Assembly: GCA_027064085.1 (NCBI GenBank)
Contig: JAMOQH010000155.1
Location: forward strand, 1-31,277
Direction of reading: 5' to 3'
Length of the DNA stretch: 31,277 nucleotides
Source: a bacterium
GTDB taxonomy: Bacteria > UBP6 > JAFGXH01
A program made the position numbers and the translations under genes. The notes beneath the pieces were generated by a model, which saw only the letters and a program-made list of their open reading frames with translations, had not been told where the DNA came from and did not search any database. Positions 17,018 through 25,253 of the stretch are shown here, in pieces (positions within the stretch are counted from its first letter, which is position 1; each line of letters begins with the position of its first letter).

Positions 17018-18238
17018 ATGAAAGTATTGCATAGTTCAGATTGGCATTTAGGTAAGAAATTAGAAAATATTTCAAGGCTTGAAGAGCAAAAATTAGTTCT
17101 TAATGAAATAGTTGATATTACAAATAATCAAGATATTGATGTTATTATTATTGCAGGTGATATTTATGATACCGCAAATCCATCAAATGAAGCGGAGGAG
17201 CTTTTTTATAGAACTGTTAAAAAATTAAGTAATAATGGAAAGAGAATAATTATAATTATCGCTGGGAATCATGATAGTTCCGATGGAATCAATGCACCAA
17301 ATCCAATTGCAAAAATGAATGGTATCTTTATGATAGGTGACTTAAGTAAAATAATTAAACCACTTAAACTTGATTCAGGAATTGAGCTAATAAATTCAGA
17401 TATGGGTTTTTTAGAGTTTAAATTTGATAAATATGATTATCCATTAAGAATAATCACAACTCCTTATGTTAATGAACTAAGATTAAAAAAACTTTTATCA
17501 GCAAAACACGGTGAAAAGGAAGTTTTGGGGCTTTTAGAAGAAAAATGGTTTGAATTAAGTGATAAATATTGTGATAAAAAAGGTATAAATCTTTTAACTG
17601 CACATTTATACATGGCAGGAAAAGGAGAAGTTGATGATATTGAACCCTTAGATGAAAGAAGTATATTACATATTGGGGGGTTAAGAAAGTTATTTACTAA
17701 TTCTATACCTAAGTCTATTCAATATACTGCATTAGGGCATTTACATAAGTTTAATTTATTAAAGTCTGAAAGTGATTTTCCTATTATTTATAGTGGAGCT
17801 ATTTTAGAGTATAGTTTTAGTGAAGCAATGCAGGATAAATATGTTATTGTGTCTGAAATTTTCCCAAATTCAATACCAGAGATTAAAAAAATTGAACTAA
17901 AATCAGGTAGAAAATTAAAAAGAGCTAGGTTTAAAAATATTGACAGTGCTATAGAGTGGCTTAAAAATAATTTAGATTCTTATGTTGAATTAATTATAGT
18001 TACTGACTCATATATAGATATGGATATTCAGAAAATGTTGTATGATACCCATGATAAAATTGTTTCTATTATTCCCGAAGTTATTTCAAAGAACAATAAA
18101 GATGATGATTTTGAGAATTTTTCATTGAGTGAAGATTTTGAATCTTTGTTTAAAAAATTTTTTAAATATAAAAATAATAATTTAGATCCATCAGAGGATA
18201 TTATGAATTTACTAAAAGAAATTAGGAGTATTGAGTAG
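17018..18238 (+). CDS. sbcD: DNA double-strand-break nuclease subunit SbcD (Mre11 family)
   Basis: The 406-residue metallophosphoesterase has the full Mre11/SbcD set: SDWHLGK near the start (Asp8, His10), IIAGDIYDTANPS, AGNHDSSDG, LTAHLYMAGKG and the paired-His motif ALGHLHK. It is the two-metal nuclease partner of SbcC; the complex opens hairpins and trims protein-blocked or broken DNA ends. The C-terminal part carries the capping and SbcC-contact regions. The ATG at 17018 is preferred (AGG 6 nt before, and MKVLHSSDWHLGK fits the family) over an in-frame TTG at 17012. Unusually, sbcC is not adjacent: an acetyltransferase gene is inserted between them after a structured 88-bp gap. Confidence 0.95.
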   Translation: MKVLHSSDWHLGKKLENISRLEEQKLVLNEIVDITNNQDIDVIIIAGDIYDTANPSNEAEELFYRTVKKLSNNGKRIIIIIAGNHDSSDGINAPNPIAKMNGIFMIGDLSKIIKPLKLDSGIELINSDMGFLEFKFDKYDYPLRIITTPYVNELRLKKLLSAKHGEKEVLGLLEEKWFELSDKYCDKKGINLLTAHLYMAGKGEVDDIEPLDERSILHIGGLRKLFTNSIPKSIQYTALGHLHKFNLLKSESDFPIIYSGAILEYSFSEAMQDKYVIVSEIFPNSIPEIKKIELKSGRKLKRARFKNIDSAIEWLKNNLDSYVELIIVTDSYIDMDIQKMLYDTHDKIVSIIPEVISKNNKDDDFENFSLSEDFESLFKKFFKYKNNNLDPSEDIMNLLKEIRSIE

Positions 18239-18246
18239 ATTTTTTG

Positions 18247-18283
18247 CCGTTTCAACCTGCTAATGCAGTTTTACACGGTTTTT
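18247..18283 (+). terminator. Structured terminator after sbcD
   Basis: CCGT (18247-18250) pairs with ACGG (18275-18278), enclosing a hairpin CTGC-TAAT-GCAG (18257-18268), followed by TTTTT (18279-18283). The T-tract is also the left arm of the next hairpin (18279-18306), so the two structures compete. Confidence 0.5.
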
Positions 18284-18306
18284 CAAGCCTTAAAAGTCTT
18301 GAAAAA
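18279..18306 (+). other. Near-perfect 13-bp hairpin before the acetyltransferase gene
   Basis: TTTTTCAAGCCTT (18279-18291) and AAGTCTTGAAAAA (18294-18306) are inverted repeats with a single mismatch and a 2-nt gap. The structure ends about 9 nt before the AGGAG ribosome-binding site. It overlaps the T-tract of the sbcD terminator, a layout seen in antiterminator switches. A plain intergenic repeat is the alternative. Confidence 0.5.
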
Positions 18307-18326
18307 GAGAAAATAGGAGAACTAAC

Positions 18327-18815
18327 ATGAGTAATTTTAGTAAAACCAATAAAATAAAATGGGCAATCAAAAAATATAATGAGTTAAACCTTGATGAACT
18401 TTATGAAATTTTGAAAATTAGAGTAGATATTTTTATCATTGAACAAGAATGTTTTTATCAAGATTTAGACGATAAAGACAAAGTTTCATTTCATTTAATG
18501 GGTATTGATATAAATACAAATAAAATGATAGCTTATTTAAGAATTTTACCACCTAGTGTTAGCTATAAAGAACCATCTATTGGAAGAGTTGTTACTGTTA
18601 AATCTTATAGAAAAATGAAATTAGGTAAAGAATTAATGTTTAATGGTATTAAATTTATAGAAAATAAATATAAAAATCAAGGAATAAGGATTTCAGGGCA
18701 AAAATATTTAGAGGTATTTTACAATAATTTAGGATTTAAAACAGTTAGTGATGTATATTTAGAAGATGGAATTGAACATGTTGAGATGTTTAAAGAGGGA
18801 AAATGTTACCAATAA
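18327..18815 (+). CDS. elaA: GNAT family N-acetyltransferase, ElaA-like
   Basis: The 162-residue protein matches the ElaA pattern. It has LDELYEILKIRVDIFIIEQEC near the N-terminus (the LYxLLxLRxxVFVVEQxCxY signature), then YQDLDDKD, FHLMGI and AYLRILPP. The acetyl-CoA-binding strand and loop are IGRVVTVKSYRKMKLGKELM, and ISGQKYLEVFYNNLGFKTV is the terminal GNAT helix-strand. The natural substrate of ElaA is not known. AGGAG lies 7 nt before the ATG. Its last 13 nt overlap the start of sbcC, so the two are translationally coupled. Lying between sbcD and sbcC it is probably co-expressed with the nuclease complex; whether this is functional or merely positional cannot be told. Confidence 0.85.
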   Translation: MSNFSKTNKIKWAIKKYNELNLDELYEILKIRVDIFIIEQECFYQDLDDKDKVSFHLMGIDINTNKMIAYLRILPPSVSYKEPSIGRVVTVKSYRKMKLGKELMFNGIKFIENKYKNQGIRISGQKYLEVFYNNLGFKTVSDVYLEDGIEHVEMFKEGKCYQ

Positions 18816-21796
18816 AATTAGAAATAGAAGGTTTATACTCTTATAAGGAAAAGCAAATAATTGATTTTGAAACATTAACTTCATCTTGGTTATTTGGAAT
18901 ATTTGGAAAAGTTGGAAGTGGTAAATCGAGTATTATTGATGCCATAACTTTGGCTATTTATGGAGAGGTTGAAAGACTTGGTGGTAGAGATGATAAAAAT
19001 TATAATTTAATGAATTTAGATAGTAATATATTGTTAATTGATTTTGAGTGTAAAATTAAAGATAAACATTATAAATTCAGATACTCATCAAAAAGAAATG
19101 GTAGAAATCATGATAGAGTTAATTCTCCTAAAAAAATAATTTCTGTTTTAGAAAATAATGAATGGATTCCCATTGATAAAAAAGGAGAAGAGATTTTAAA
19201 TATTTCATATAGAAATTTTAAACAAGCTGTTGTTATTCCACAAGGAAGATTTCAGGAATTTATTTCTCAAGGGCCAAGTGATAGAACTAAAATGCTTTCT
19301 GAAATTTTTAAATTAAACAGATATGATTTATCAGGTAATATTAAAAAATTAAAAGAAGAAGCTAAGGATAAAAAAATTGCAATTGAAACTTTGTTATCTG
19401 ATATTCCTCAAATAAATAAAGATGAATTAAATGAAAACAAAGAGCTTTTAGTTAAATATAAAGAAAGTATTAAAAATTTAAAAAAAGAATTTGAAGTTTT
19501 AGATAAAAAGAGAATGAAAATATCAAAAGCTAAGGATATTTTTGATGATTATGTTAAAACTTTGGATTTTTACAATAAATATAAAATTATTAATGATAAT
19601 TTGTCTTCTATAAAAGAAAAGATTGTTATTTTTGAAAGGATAAAACCTTTGATTGTTAAAAATAGTAGAATTTCAAATAAATTATCTGAAAAAAATGATT
19701 ATTTAAATGAGTTAAAAGAAAAAAAGATATTAAAAGAGCAGGAATTAGTTGAAATTAATGAAAATTTTGACAATTTGAAATTAAAAGAAGAAGAAATAAC
19801 TAAAAAAAATATTTTTATTGAGGACTTTAAGAATATTTTAAAAATAAATAAATTAGTTAAAAAAATTGAAGAGATTTCTCTCACAAAAGGTAAATTAGAA
19901 AATGAAATAAAAAATTTAACAACGGAAAAATATGAAATAGATAAAACATTAAAAGTCCTAGAGATTGATAAAGATAATTTAAAAAATAAAATCAAAGATT
20001 TTGACTTTATTGATGAGTTAAAAGAATGGTATTTGAAAAATAATTATTTAGTGAATGAACTTAAAAAATTAAATGATGAATTTATAAAATTTACAAATAA
20101 AGTCAATGAACTTAAAGATGACAAAATTAAAATACTTGAGCAGATAAAAGATGAAAATTTATTATTAATTAAAAAGGAAGAATTAATAGGTAAAATCGCT
20201 AAATTAAATCTTAATCATAAGCTTTCTAGTTTTACTAAAGAGATAAAAGACGGAGAGCCTTGTCCTTTGTGCGGTTCATTTCAACATCCTAATATATTAG
20301 AAATTGATGATGTTAATGATGAATTAAAAGTAACAGAAAATGAACTAAATACTTTAGAAAAAGATATAAAAAATAATCAGAAATTCAAAAATGATATAGA
20401 GTTAATTAATTTAAAAATAGATGATAATAGTGCAAAAATTGTTGACAATGAAAAAGATATTAATATGTTAAATTTAGAAATATCTGATTTAGAAAGCAAG
20501 TTCAAATGGAGTGAGAAATATAAAAAATTAGAAAACATAGAGGATTTAAAAAAAGAAAAACTTATAATTGAAAATAAAATTGTTGAAATTGAATTGAAAA
20601 TTAAAAAAAATAATAAAATCAAAGAAAAAATAAATAGTAGAATTCAAAAAAATGAAATTGATTTAAGTAGAGTTTTAACTGAATTTACCTTAAAAACAGA
20701 AGATAAAAATGAACTTATAAATAAATTAAAAAAATTAAATAATAAAGATTATTTAAGCTCTAAAAATGAAGAAATAGATGAATATATTTCAAAATATACT
20801 AATGAAATTAACTCTTATAATAACGAATTATCAAAGCTTATAAAACAGTTAGATAGCTTGAAATCTGAAGTAAATACAATTAGTTCAAGAATACCTGAAT
20901 TAGCTTCTGATGTGTATGACTTAAAAATTGAATTAGCTGAAAATGATGATAAATTGAAAAATGTTTATCAAGAAACAAATTTAGATGAGGCTTTAGTTGC
21001 TCCAATTTTAAAAGAAAAATTTAACTTAAAACAAAAAAAATTAGAAGTAAGCGAAGCAGAAAAAAAATATAGTATATTTAAGTTTAAATTGTATGAGTTA
21101 CTAGAGAAAAAATCTCAAAATCCATATTCTGAAGATGAGTTTTTAGAAAATAATATAATAATTGCTAAAAATAGAGAAAAATTGGAAAAATTAATTAATG
21201 ATGCTGCTAATTTAGATACTGAGATTAAAAATAATATAAATAATTTAGCAAAATTTGAAAATAATATTAAAAGTAGAAATAAAATTGTAAAAAGGTTTGA
21301 TAATTTAGTCGTATTAGAGAAATTATTTAAAGGGCAAAAATTTGTTGAATTTGTGGCAAATTTCTATCTTAGAGCATTAATTGCTAATGCAAATAAAAGA
21401 TTTTCAAAATTAACTAAACATCAACTAAGTTTAGGCATTAACAAAGATGGTAACTTTATTGTAAAAGATTTTTTAAATGCAGGGAGAGTTAGATTATTAA
21501 AAACTCTTTCTGGTGGGCAAACTTTTCAAGCATCTTTTTGTATTGCATTAGCTTTAGCAGAAAGTATTAATACTTTAAATAATCAATCTGAAAACTTTTT
21601 CTTTATTGATGAAGGTTTTGGTAGTTTAGATAAGGATAGCTTGAGGCTTGTATTTGATACACTTAATTCTTTAAGATATGAAAAAAGAATTGTTGGTGTG
21701 ATTTCACATGTAGAAGATTTTAAAAGAGAAGTTGATGTTTCAATAACTATAAGAAGAGATAAGAAAATAGGAACCGTTGTAAAAACAAGTTGGTAA
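18803..21796 (+). CDS. sbcC: SbcC (Rad50 family) ATPase of the SbcCD nuclease
   Basis: The 997-residue SMC-like protein has an N-terminal ABC half with Walker A GKVGSGKS (35-42) and Q-loop VIPQGRFQEFI. Two very long Lys/Glu/Asn-rich coiled coils flank the zinc hook CPLC (about 487-490). The C-terminal half has signature LSGGQ (about 902-906) and Walker B FFFIDEGFGSLD (about 932-943), ending in a D-loop and HVEDFK. It tethers and holds DNA ends for SbcD, with ATP-driven opening and closing. Length and motif order are normal. It starts inside the 3' end of the elaA-like gene (13-nt overlap, different frame), behind AGAGGGAAA within that gene. Confidence 0.96.
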   Translation: MLPIKLEIEGLYSYKEKQIIDFETLTSSWLFGIFGKVGSGKSSIIDAITLAIYGEVERLGGRDDKNYNLMNLDSNILLIDFECKIKDKHYKFRYSSKRNGRNHDRVNSPKKIISVLENNEWIPIDKKGEEILNISYRNFKQAVVIPQGRFQEFISQGPSDRTKMLSEIFKLNRYDLSGNIKKLKEEAKDKKIAIETLLSDIPQINKDELNENKELLVKYKESIKNLKKEFEVLDKKRMKISKAKDIFDDYVKTLDFYNKYKIINDNLSSIKEKIVIFERIKPLIVKNSRISNKLSEKNDYLNELKEKKILKEQELVEINENFDNLKLKEEEITKKNIFIEDFKNILKINKLVKKIEEISLTKGKLENEIKNLTTEKYEIDKTLKVLEIDKDNLKNKIKDFDFIDELKEWYLKNNYLVNELKKLNDEFIKFTNKVNELKDDKIKILEQIKDENLLLIKKEELIGKIAKLNLNHKLSSFTKEIKDGEPCPLCGSFQHPNILEIDDVNDELKVTENELNTLEKDIKNNQKFKNDIELINLKIDDNSAKIVDNEKDINMLNLEISDLESKFKWSEKYKKLENIEDLKKEKLIIENKIVEIELKIKKNNKIKEKINSRIQKNEIDLSRVLTEFTLKTEDKNELINKLKKLNNKDYLSSKNEEIDEYISKYTNEINSYNNELSKLIKQLDSLKSEVNTISSRIPELASDVYDLKIELAENDDKLKNVYQETNLDEALVAPILKEKFNLKQKKLEVSEAEKKYSIFKFKLYELLEKKSQNPYSEDEFLENNIIIAKNREKLEKLINDAANLDTEIKNNINNLAKFENNIKSRNKIVKRFDNLVVLEKLFKGQKFVEFVANFYLRALIANANKRFSKLTKHQLSLGINKDGNFIVKDFLNAGRVRLLKTLSGGQTFQASFCIALALAESINTLNNQSENFFFIDEGFGSLDKDSLRLVFDTLNSLRYEKRIVGVISHVEDFKREVDVSITIRRDKKIGTVVKTSW

Positions 21797-21830
21797 AAGT
21801 TATCAGTAGAGTACAATAATAACTTAATCC

Positions 21831-21859
21831 TTGACATTTACCTCTAATATGAGTATTTT
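21831..21859 (+). promoter_or_regulatory. Sigma-70-type promoter of the glycan-transfer cassette
   Basis: TTGACA (21831-21836), a 17-bp spacer and TATTTT (21854-21859) are present. Transcription would start near 21866, giving a leader of about 215 nt before the first well-placed start codon. Within it, CTTAGTA (21882-21888) and TACTAAG (21909-21915) form a 7-bp stem around a 20-nt loop. No known riboswitch was recognised. Apart from these the 286-bp gap (21797-22082) shows no gene or RNA. Confidence 0.6.
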
Positions 21860-22082
21860 CCTTTAGAGAGCATTAATCCTCCTTAGTATAAGCTATTTAT
21901 GGCAATTTTACTAAGAATTATTGGTTTTAATCGTGACATTTATTTCGTTAAATTTAGTAATTTAATGAAAGTCATTGATATTACAGCTTTTTGTTGTAGA
22001 CGATTATTTGGGAAACTATTTTGCTTGGATTATTGATTGGGTGCTTATGCCTAATTTGTTAATTAAATTTGTTGGTAATGAA

Positions 22083-22886
22083 ATGAGTAGAAATAAGTAT
22101 AGTAATATTATCTCAATAACAAGTAAAAAAAGATTTGAAATCAAATATGATAATATTGTTAATTATTCTATAGTTAAAAATAAAAAAATTATTGCAATTA
22201 TTCCTACATATAATGAAGAACTTAGCATAAAAAAAACTTGTACTGATTTAATAAAACATCATCCTAATATAGATATTTTGGTTGTGAATGATTCATCTAC
22301 TGATAATACCGCAAAAATAGTTGAGAGTATGAGTTCTGTTAAACTTATTACATCTCCTATTAACTTAGGTATAGGAGGAGCCGTTCAGCTTGGATTAAAA
22401 TTTGCTTACAAAAATAATTATGATGTTGCATTTCAATTTGATGGAGATGGGCAACACAGAGCAAATGAATTTGATAAGCTATTAAATAGATTAGAAGATG
22501 ATGCTAGTGATATTGCTATTGGTTCTAGGTTTATGTTTAATGATAAAACAAATTTTAGATCTTCTTTTCTTAGAAGATTAGGAATAAATTTCTTTGCTAT
22601 GTTGATAACTTTTTTAATAAGAAAGAAGATAACTGACCCTACATCTGGTTTTAGAGCCTTTAATAAAAAGGCTATTGCAGTATTTAGTAAAAATTATCCC
22701 TTTGACTTTCCTGAACCTGAAGTTATTATTATTGCAAAAAAGAAAAAACTAAACATTTCTGAAGTTTTTGTTAAAATGAATGAAAGAGAATTTGGGGTAT
22801 CTTCTATTAGTCCATTAAAATCAGTTAAATATATGTTTAAAGTTACTATGGCTATATTACTTGCTTTTTTTAGGGAGAATGTTTGA
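22083..22886 (+). CDS. Glycosyltransferase family 2 (DPM1/GtrB-like polyprenyl-phosphate glycosyltransferase)
   Basis: From the ATG at 22083 the protein is 267 residues. A ~33-residue N-terminal extension precedes the GT-A fold, which opens with IIAIIPTYNEE. It continues with ILVVNDSSTDNTAKI (nucleotide-sugar binding), INLGIGGAVQLGL, the DxD-containing FQFDGDGQHR and DPTSGFRAFNKKAI. These are hallmarks of the DPM1-like group, which charge polyprenyl phosphate with a sugar on the cytoplasmic membrane face. A C-terminal hydrophobic stretch (YMFKVTMAILLAFF) may hold it at the membrane. The frame is open back to a TTG at 21975, but that extension has no recognised homology and no ribosome-binding site, so the start is uncertain. 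The TGA overlaps the next gene's TTG start (TTGA). Confidence 0.88.
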   Translation: MSRNKYSNIISITSKKRFEIKYDNIVNYSIVKNKKIIAIIPTYNEELSIKKTCTDLIKHHPNIDILVVNDSSTDNTAKIVESMSSVKLITSPINLGIGGAVQLGLKFAYKNNYDVAFQFDGDGQHRANEFDKLLNRLEDDASDIAIGSRFMFNDKTNFRSSFLRRLGINFFAMLITFLIRKKITDPTSGFRAFNKKAIAVFSKNYPFDFPEPEVIIIAKKKKLNISEVFVKMNEREFGVSSISPLKSVKYMFKVTMAILLAFFRENV

Positions 22887-23245
22887 CCCAAAGAGCTTAT
22901 GTTTTTTTGATAATCACAGCATTAATTATTTTTCTATATATTCTTAGAAAAGCTTTAAAAAAAGAAATTTCTGAAATAGATGCTATTATTTGGCTGACTT
23001 CATCATTTTTGGGTTTAATATTTGTAAGTGTTCCTGGAAGTATAAATTTTTTACTTAATTTAACTGGTGTTAAATATGCTCCAATTGCCTTTTTAGGATT
23101 AATAATTCTATTCTTAATAATTCAAAATATAAGACTTACAACAAGGTTATACTCTATTCAGAAAAAACAAATAAAATTAACACAAGAAATTGCTCTTATT
23201 GATTTTAATGTGAATAAAATATCTAAAAAGGCAGAAGATGAATAA
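22883..23245 (+). CDS. DUF2304 family membrane protein
   Basis: The 120-residue protein has three hydrophobic segments (about 5-22, 34-52, 66-86) and a C-terminal amphipathic helix. It has the DUF2304 pattern: LRKALKKEISEIDAIIWL after TM1, then a short TM2, a GVKYAP turn before TM3, and RLYSIQKKQIKLTQEIALID. DUF2304 proteins commonly sit beside GT2 polyprenyl-phosphate glycosyltransferases; their role is unknown, perhaps accessory to flipping or to enzyme anchoring. The TTG start at 22883 overlaps the preceding stop by 4 nt and is preceded by TAGGGAGAATG. It overlaps the next gene by 8 nt. Confidence 0.8.
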   Translation: MTQRAYVFLIITALIIFLYILRKALKKEISEIDAIIWLTSSFLGLIFVSVPGSINFLLNLTGVKYAPIAFLGLIILFLIIQNIRLTTRLYSIQKKQIKLTQEIALIDFNVNKISKKAEDE

Positions 23246-23594
23246 ATCATATTTCTTTTTAATAGCTAATGTTTTATTTTTAGTAATAGGACAGATACTA
23301 TGGAAGTTATCGCTTAATAAAAATCCCTTGGTTATTAATTCAGAAGGAATAATTAGATTAATAAAAGACCCCCTTATTTGGGGCGGATTATTTTTATTTG
23401 GAATAGCAACTTTGCTTTGGTTTGTTGTTTTATCAAATTTAAATCTTTCTGTTGCATATCCGTTACAAAGTATTTCTTATGTTATTGGTATTCTTGCTGC
23501 TGTAATAATATTCAAAGAAAATGTTATTATTGCACAATGGATAGGACTAGTCTTAATATTAATTGGTGTTTATCTTGTCTCAAGAACTGCTTAA
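23238..23594 (+). CDS. SMR/EamA-like small membrane transporter (putative polyprenyl-sugar flippase)
   Basis: The 118-residue protein has four predicted membrane helices in the small multidrug resistance/EamA half-unit layout. It carries FLVIGQILWKLSL in TM1, LSNLNLSVAYPLQSISYVIGIL in TM2-3 (the LxxxxLSVAYP signature), and IAQWIGLVLILIGVYLV in TM4. Neighbours of this type in GT2/GT-C clusters (ArnE/F, GtrA-like) are thought to flip lipid-linked sugars across the inner membrane, most likely as a dimer. A drug-export role is less likely given the cluster. It is translationally coupled on both sides: 8 nt overlap upstream, and about 20-30 nt overlap with the next gene. Confidence 0.82.
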   Translation: MNKSYFFLIANVLFLVIGQILWKLSLNKNPLVINSEGIIRLIKDPLIWGGLFLFGIATLLWFVVLSNLNLSVAYPLQSISYVIGILAAVIIFKENVIIAQWIGLVLILIGVYLVSRTA

Positions 23595-25188
23595 AAAACT
23601 TTTTTTTATCGCTTTAATAATATTTTCTGTTTTCTTATTTTTTTCTAAATTAGATAAGATTCCGGAGTCAGGTTATGCCTCTTATGATGGAGCATTTTAT
23701 TCTGATATTGCATTGCATATATATAATGGAGATGGTTTATTAACTTCTATATCTTCTTTTGATCAGTTCTATAAAGTATTGCCAAGACCAACACAAGTTT
23801 ATCCGTTTTGGCCACTTGTTGGTGGCTCTTTGGCTCATTTATTTCCTCATTCTGTAAAATTTGTTATAAGATTAGAGTTTATTAATTTAATTTTCTCCAT
23901 TTTTTCAATTTATGTATTATATTTTTTAATATTAAACATCTTAAAAAAGGAGAGCAGTAAAAAATATATATATGCTTTTATTTTTACTATAGCATTTAAC
24001 TGTATGGCAACATACTATTATTATTCAATAAAACCCTATACTGAATCATTAGCAATTTTTTTAATTTTGTTATCTCTTTTGATATTTTTCAATGTACTAG
24101 ATTATGCTAATAAGAAATATAATAGCTTTATGTCATTTCTTTTGGGTGTTTTACTATTTTTGTCATTTCTTACCAGATCTCAGTCAGTGATTTCTATTTT
24201 TGTTGTATTTTTGTTTTCTGTTTATTTTTTAATAACTAAACAGATTAGTAAGAAATCATTTTTTATTACATGGATAACTTCTTTATTACTATTAACTTCA
24301 TATTTTTATTATTTTTATCTTATAAAGGCAGAATATTTTGATTTATCTTCATTTTTCATATTTCAAAATAATTATGATTTATCAAAATATACTCCCTTGC
24401 CACATGTGAAATCTAATCCAATTTATCTTAGAATACTACATGGCTTAAAAGCATTTTTTGCCTTTGATTATACAAGTGGGGTTCCTAATTCGGGTATACT
24501 GATTTTTTTACTGCCTGCAACATTGATAAAATTTAAATATTATAATATAAAATTTAAAATAATAATAATAACAGGTGGATTTTATTTGCTTTCATTATTA
24601 TCTATGGAGATGACAATTACCTTAAAGTGGCTTTTTGGACACAGGCATGGTATTTTAGTACTTTTTTTGACTTTGTTTTCATTTTTGGCTTTTATTATTT
24701 ATCTTGAAACTTCAGAGAAGTTTAAGAATATATATATATTCTTCTTTACATCTTTAATATTATTTTCATCTGTTTATTCTTCAAGATATGTTAGAAATAA
24801 TGATAAAAGTAGTAAAATCAGGTTTTCACACAAAACAGTTAATAAACTTTACTCTTTTTTAATAAGTAAGCAGGAAAACCTAAACCGAAAACTTAAAATT
24901 CTTTCTCTTAATTCTAGAAACATTGTTTTATTTTCGGGGACTACGGGATATTTTTTTGAATCAAGAAGAGAAAACTGGAAGGAGTATCTGATATATAAAA
25001 TGAGAAAACTAAATATAGATTATTTTATTATCAATAAATACTATGACTACTATACAAAAGATAAAAAAGATGATTATTTTACTATTATGAAAGATAAAAC
25101 GCCAAAAGAGTTTAAGCTAGTAAAATCTTTTGAAGATAAGAAATTGGGTAATTGGCTTGGTATTTATAAGTTAGTCAGTAATAAATAA
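23563..25188 (+). CDS. GT-C family membrane glycosyltransferase (ArnT/PMT-like)
   Basis: The protein has up to 541 residues and about ten membrane helices, followed by a soluble C-terminal part (about 430-541). The first periplasmic loop has ASYDGAFYSDIALHIYNGDG, the acidic D/E-containing motif of GT-C enzymes such as PMT and ArnT (GT39/GT83-like), and later VYPFWPLVGGSLAHLF. Such enzymes take a sugar from a polyprenyl phosphate on the outer face and attach it to lipid A, glycan or protein. The exact acceptor is unknown. The start is unresolved: TTG 23563, GTG 23566 and TTG 23575 are all possible, none with a strong ribosome-binding site; 23575 (MSQELLKK) is the most economical. It ends the four-gene cassette. 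Confidence 0.8.
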   Translation: MVFILSQELLKKLFFIALIIFSVFLFFSKLDKIPESGYASYDGAFYSDIALHIYNGDGLLTSISSFDQFYKVLPRPTQVYPFWPLVGGSLAHLFPHSVKFVIRLEFINLIFSIFSIYVLYFLILNILKKESSKKYIYAFIFTIAFNCMATYYYYSIKPYTESLAIFLILLSLLIFFNVLDYANKKYNSFMSFLLGVLLFLSFLTRSQSVISIFVVFLFSVYFLITKQISKKSFFITWITSLLLLTSYFYYFYLIKAEYFDLSSFFIFQNNYDLSKYTPLPHVKSNPIYLRILHGLKAFFAFDYTSGVPNSGILIFLLPATLIKFKYYNIKFKIIIITGGFYLLSLLSMEMTITLKWLFGHRHGILVLFLTLFSFLAFIIYLETSEKFKNIYIFFFTSLILFSSVYSSRYVRNNDKSSKIRFSHKTVNKLYSFLISKQENLNRKLKILSLNSRNIVLFSGTTGYFFESRRENWKEYLIYKMRKLNIDYFIINKYYDYYTKDKKDDYFTIMKDKTPKEFKLVKSFEDKKLGNWLGIYKLVSNK

Positions 25189-25253
25189 AATAAAAATAGA
25201 AAAAATATAAATAATATGTTAAATTAATCTTTTTATTATTAATGGAGATATTA

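Noticed and set aside
18803-21796. Low-complexity Lys/Glu/Asn stretches suggesting repeats
   Set aside because: They are the coiled coils expected in SbcC around the zinc hook, with no DNA-level repeat unit.
23378-23617. Plus-strand 79-residue ORF over the SMR-like gene
   Set aside because: Off-frame reading of a clear four-helix transporter; Cys/Trp-rich nonsense composition.
25242-25253. ATG start extending the Lon-related protease by four residues
   Set aside because: It contains the GGAG that is correctly spaced for the GTG at 25254 and has no ribosome-binding site of its own.
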